Translations under genes and position numbers: made by a program
The notes under the pieces: model-generated
Database searches by the model: none
Told to the model about the DNA's origin: nothing
What the model saw: only the letters and a program-made list of their open reading frames with translations
Shown here: positions 5,991 through 8,681 of the stretch, piece after piece
How positions within the stretch are numbered: the stretch's first letter is position 1
Layout: the number at the start of each line of letters is the position of its first letter
From: Syntrophaceae bacterium UBA1163
Lineage (GTDB): Bacteria > Desulfobacterota > BSN033 > UBA1163
Assembly (NCBI GenBank): GCA_002311635.1
Contig: DBZJ01000188.1
Location: 1-8,681, forward strand
DNA length: 8,681 nucleotides
Reading direction: 5' to 3'

Positions 5991-6009
5991 GATTTCGGAT
6001 TGCGAAATC
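5991..6009. repeat. Small perfect hairpin downstream of argJ
   Basis: GATTTCG (5991-5997) and CGAAATC (6003-6009) pair perfectly around a 5-base loop. On the transcribed strand the T-run comes before the hairpin rather than after it, so it is not a standard terminator. Confidence 0.45.
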
Positions 6010-6048
6010 AGAAAAATTGAGGAATTAACGAATTGAGAGTCCAGAATT

Positions 6049-6081
6049 GTGAATCAAGAGTTGATGAATGGTGAATCAAGA
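6049..6081. repeat. GTGAATCAAGA direct repeat at the argJ 3' end
   Basis: GTGAATCAAGA occurs at 6049-6059 and again at 6071-6081. The second copy holds the argJ stop codon and part of the last Ser codon. It resembles the GATTCAC-type units at the lipoprotein 3' end. Confidence 0.5.
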
Positions 6082-7272
6082 CCGGTAGGAGGCGTTGATT
6101 TTCACATAATCTAACGAAAGGTCTGTGGTGAGGGCTGAAAACTGGCTTTTGCCCTGATGGAGATCGGCAGTGACCTTGAAGGATTTCTTTTTGAGGATCT
6201 GACCTGCTTTTTGTTCCAATCGAGGACCTACTCCCACCCCTTTTTTTACGATCGGAGCCTTGTCGAAAAAGAGATCGATTTTGTTCGGATCGATTGGCAC
6301 GCCGGAATAGCCCAGGGCACAGAGAATTCTTCCCCAATTGGCATCTTCTCCGAAGAAAGCGGTCTTGACCAATGGAGAATGGGCAATCGCATACGCGGCC
6401 TGTTTCGCTTCTTCTATGTTTCGTGCTCCCCGAACCAGGACCTCGACGAATTTTGTTGCACCCTCTCCATCCTTTACTACACTCTCAGCCAAACTCCGGC
6501 AAACTTTTGAAAGCATGGATTGGAATACGTCAGCATCGCGGTCCATACGACTTAAATATGGATGAGCCGCCTTTCCGTTGGCTAAGAGCAAGACCGTATC
6601 GTTCGTGCTGGTCTCCCCATCAACCGTGATTCGGTTGTACGACGCCTCAGCAGCCTTTTCCAACATCTGTTGAAGGAGGGGGGCTTTGATGCAAGCATCC
6701 GTGACAAGGAAGGAAAGCATCGTTGCAAGGTCGGGTCGAATCATTCCTGCGCCCTTGACCATCCCGCACAATTTGACCTGTTTTCCCTTGATGCGACAAG
6801 CGGCCACTTCGACCTTTGGAAAGGTGTCCGTGGTCATCATGGCTTCTACTGTCTTCATCCAGCCCTCTGAAGAAAGCCGATCGATCAATCTCGGAATTCC
6901 TCCCTCAATCTTCTTCATTGGAAGCCGGCTTCCGATCACGCCCGTTGAGGAAGGAAATACCAGCCGCTCATCGATTTTCAACTGTTTCGCCACAAGCGAT
7001 GAAACCCTTTCGGCATCTCTCAACCCTTGATTCCCGGTACAGGCATTCGCATTCCCGCTGTTCACAACGATTGCCTGGCAGAGACCTATCTTCATACGCT
7101 CCCTATCCAACTGCACGGGCGCCGCTTTCACGGCGTTCGTGGTGAAGAGCCCAGCCACCTGAGCAGGAACCTCGGAGTAGATCAGGCCTAAATCCCTCTT
7201 TCCATCCTTCTTGATCCCGGCTGAAATCCCAGAAAAAAGAAAACCCGGTACCTTAAAATCCAGCGCCCTCAT
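6076..7272 (-). CDS. argJ: Bifunctional ornithine acetyltransferase / N-acetylglutamate synthase ArgJ
   Basis: ArgJ moves the acetyl group from N-acetylornithine to glutamate, the recycling step of arginine synthesis; some members also make N-acetylglutamate from acetyl-CoA. The 398-residue length fits the family. The precursor cleaves itself between Ala and Thr in PDLATMLSFL, which makes Thr184 the nucleophile of the beta chain. The oxyanion-hole pair is Thr110-Gly111 in FPSSTGVIGSRLP. Other family signatures are VNSGNANACTG, TVDGETSTNDT, KDGEGATKF, GEDANWGRILCALGYSG and the C-terminal YVKINASYRS. I chose the ATG at 7272 because GAGGAG lies 9 bases upstream and the protein then opens with the family-like FKVPGFLFSGISAGIKKDG. 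A TTG at 7332 would add 20 unlike residues coded partly by a repeat. Whether it is mono- or bifunctional cannot be read from the sequence. The stop codon lies in a short direct repeat. Confidence 0.97.
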   Translation of the reverse strand: MRALDFKVPGFLFSGISAGIKKDGKRDLGLIYSEVPAQVAGLFTTNAVKAAPVQLDRERMKIGLCQAIVVNSGNANACTGNQGLRDAERVSSLVAKQLKIDERLVFPSSTGVIGSRLPMKKIEGGIPRLIDRLSSEGWMKTVEAMMTTDTFPKVEVAACRIKGKQVKLCGMVKGAGMIRPDLATMLSFLVTDACIKAPLLQQMLEKAAEASYNRITVDGETSTNDTVLLLANGKAAHPYLSRMDRDADVFQSMLSKVCRSLAESVVKDGEGATKFVEVLVRGARNIEEAKQAAYAIAHSPLVKTAFFGEDANWGRILCALGYSGVPIDPNKIDLFFDKAPIVKKGVGVGPRLEQKAGQILKKKSFKVTADLHQGKSQFSALTTDLSLDYVKINASYRS

Positions 7273-7281
7273 GCTACGTAG

Positions 7282-7287
7282 CTCCTC
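7282..7287 (-). promoter_or_regulatory. Ribosome binding site that sets the argJ start
   Basis: On the minus strand GAGGAG stands 9 bases before the ATG at 7272. No comparable Shine-Dalgarno sequence precedes the in-frame TTG at 7332, which sits in the arm of an intergenic palindrome. Confidence 0.75.
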
Positions 7288-7322
7288 ATCAACTAAATAG
7301 ACAAGCTCAAACTGGAACTTCT

Positions 7323-7445
7323 GAAATCCCAAATCCCAAATTCCAAATCACAAACAATATCCAATAACCAAATTCCAATCGGAAAACTTCGGACATTGAT
7401 TATTGGAATTTATTTGGATATTGGTGCTTGGTATTTGGGATTTTC
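7323..7445. repeat. Large AT-rich imperfect palindrome between secA and argJ
   Basis: Three pairs of arms nest in order. AAATCCCAAAT (7324-7334) pairs with ATTTGGGATTT (7433-7443), AATATCCA (7356-7363) with TGGATATT (7415-7422), and AAATTCCAAT (7370-7379) with ATTGGAATTT (7402-7411). The left arm also repeats AAATCCCAAAT-like units in tandem. The element fills most of the secA-argJ gap and would form a long interrupted stem in RNA. There is no U-run placed for a classical terminator. It resembles the CCAAAT-rich intergenic repeats I recall from deltaproteobacterial genomes. A role as attenuator or RNA-processing site is only a guess. Confidence 0.7.
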
Positions 7446-7449
7446 AAGG

Positions 7450-8681
7450 TTAGGCTCTTGCTTCTTCTTCTTTGGGTAAGCAACAACGCTTGTATTTCTT
7501 TCCGCTCCCGCACGGGCAGGGATCATTCCGTCCGACCTTCTTCCCCTCCCGTCGGATGGTCACACCCTTTCCGCTTTCTGTTTTTCCGCCTCCACCCTGG
7601 GCTGCTTCTCCCCGGCTCATGATAAAGGTCTGTTTCCGCTCCATCTTCACTTCCTTCACGGCTTGTTCTTCCTTGGCCACCTGAACGGCAAACAGTTTCT
7701 CCACCGTGTCCTTTTTGATCCGGTCCAACATCTCGAGAAACATCTGATAGGCTTCTTTTTGATATTCAATCAGAGGGTCTCTCTGACCGTAACCTCTTAA
7801 ACCGATCCCTTCCTTCAACTGGTCGATGGCAAGAAGATGGTCCTTCCAATGGAAATCAATGGATTGGAGCATGATCACCCTCTCCAGGTATCGAAGCGTG
7901 GGTGCTCCGAATTCCTCCTCCTTCTTCTGGTATATTTCCTTCGCTTTCTCAATAATCGTCTCTTTTAATTGGTCTCTCCGGATTCCGTTTTCTTCCATCG
8001 GGGGAGGAGACCACTTGAAGGAAAACTGCTGGAAAAAGGCATCCTGAAGTCCTTTCAGGTCCCACTCCTCGGAGTATTGCTTTTCATCCGTATAGAAATC
8101 AACGAGGTTCTCGCCCTCCTCTTCGATCATCTCCATGACCGTCTCTTTCAGATCTTCGCTTCCAAGGACCTCTCTCCGCTGGGAATAGATCACCTCTCTC
8201 TGTTTGTTCATGACATCATCGTATTCCAACAGATGCTTCCGTATTTCAAAATTATGGGCTTCCACTTTTTTCTGGGCGTTCTCGATGGCCCGGCTGACCA
8301 GTCGATGCTCGATGGGCTGGTCCTCTTCAATGCCAAGCCTGTCCATAATTTTAGAGATCCTCTCCGAGCCGAAAATCCTCAAGAGGTCATCTTCCAGAGA
8401 AAGATAGAATCGGGAGGAACCCGGATCGCCCTGCCGGCCGGATCTTCCTCTCAATTGATTGTCGATGCGTCTCGACTCATGCCGCTCGGTCCCCAGCACG
8501 TGCAGCCCTCCCACCTGGATGACCTTTTCCTTCTCCTGTTTGACGGTGGCCGAGGCCTTCTCAGACGCTTTCTTCATCGTCTCTTCCGTGACCTCGTCTT
8601 TCACCAGGGTCTTGGCCAGAAATTTGGAATTCCCTCCCAACAGGATGTCCGTCCCTCTTCCAGCCATGTTGGTGGAGATGG
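7450..8681 (-). CDS. secA: Preprotein translocase ATPase SecA, C-terminal part (5' end outside window)
   Basis: SecA is the cytoplasmic ATPase motor that pushes unfolded preproteins through the SecYEG channel. About 409 residues are visible, roughly the last 45% of a typical SecA. The fragment opens inside helicase motif V (ISTNMAGRGTDI) and continues with GGLHVLGTERHESRRIDNQ and RGRSGRQGDPG (motif VI, nucleotide contact). A helical scaffold/wing part follows, with HWKDHLLAIDQLKEGIGLRGY and GQRDPL about 275-297 residues after the Met of NMAGRG. A low-complexity linker then leads to the C-terminal zinc site CPCGSGKKYKRCC (CxCx8CC), which in the family binds Zn and recruits the SecB chaperone and the ribosome. 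A nine-residue charged tail ends in TAA. The frame is open to the window edge, so the true start lies beyond 8681. The next gene in the same direction is argJ, 177 bases away. Identification is secure. Confidence 0.98.
   Translation of the reverse strand, partial: ISTNMAGRGTDILLGGNSKFLAKTLVKDEVTEETMKKASEKASATVKQEKEKVIQVGGLHVLGTERHESRRIDNQLRGRSGRQGDPGSSRFYLSLEDDLLRIFGSERISKIMDRLGIEEDQPIEHRLVSRAIENAQKKVEAHNFEIRKHLLEYDDVMNKQREVIYSQRREVLGSEDLKETVMEMIEEEGENLVDFYTDEKQYSEEWDLKGLQDAFFQQFSFKWSPPPMEENGIRRDQLKETIIEKAKEIYQKKEEEFGAPTLRYLERVIMLQSIDFHWKDHLLAIDQLKEGIGLRGYGQRDPLIEYQKEAYQMFLEMLDRIKKDTVEKLFAVQVAKEEQAVKEVKMERKQTFIMSRGEAAQGGGGKTESGKGVTIRREGKKVGRNDPCPCGSGKKYKRCCLPKEEEARA

Larger units (their letters stand above)
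5741..6075. other. Gene-free stretch between argJ and recD2
   Basis: It holds the recD2 promoter and leader, a small hairpin TGCCT/AGGCA (5842-5858), one GACGCGGAGAC repeat, a GATTTCG/CGAAATC hairpin and one copy of the GTGAATCAAGA direct repeat. I found no convincing terminator for argJ and no gene. Confidence 0.65.

Noticed and set aside
5991..6009. Intrinsic terminator of argJ
   Set aside because: The T-run lies before the stem on the transcribed strand and the stem is short and AT-rich.
7273..7332. TTG start adding 20 residues to ArgJ
   Set aside because: It begins in the arm of the intergenic palindrome and lacks a ribosome site. The ATG at 7272 gives the family length and start and has GAGGAG at 9 bases.

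Overview
The window looks like chromosomal DNA of a Gram-negative bacterium, most likely a deltaproteobacterium in the broad sense (Desulfobacterota and relatives). The evidence is a SecA with the SecB-type zinc tail, secA directly upstream of argJ (an order I recall from Geobacter-type genomes), a lipoprotein signal, two sigma-54-type promoters, and intergenic spaces filled with degenerate CG/GA-rich and GATTCAC-like repeats. The assignment is inference; there is no rRNA or other marker here. All six genes are on the minus strand, so transcription runs from high to low coordinates.

Right part (8681 to 6076): the 3' portion of secA, cut by the window edge, then a 177-base spacer holding a large AT-rich imperfect palindrome, then argJ of arginine biosynthesis, complete with its self-cleavage site.

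Middle (5740 to 2670): a two-gene unit. A RecD2-type helicase overlaps by four bases (ATGA) a RecB/Cas4-like PD-(D/E)XK nuclease. A sigma-70-like promoter lies just upstream of recD2. The coupling suggests a helicase-nuclease pair acting on DNA ends or replication/repair intermediates.

Left part (2310 to 137): two single genes, each with a long repeat-bearing upstream region. The first encodes a lipoprotein with a glycine-zipper segment and a fibronectin-like C-terminal part. The second encodes a soluble, mostly helical protein of 281 residues that I do not recognise. Each has a -24/-12 sequence with exact GG-N10-GC spacing, so both may need sigma-54 and an enhancer-binding activator. An inverted repeat upstream of each is a possible activator site.

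The spaces 1-136, 983-1554, 2311-2669 and 5741-6075 contain no credible protein genes. They hold at least four copies of a GACGCGGAGAC-type repeat, two matching GTTCAGG hairpins on either side of the lipoprotein gene, a REP-like GC-rich hairpin and short direct repeats that reach into two stop codons. I saw no tRNA, rRNA, CRISPR array, transposase or prophage gene.
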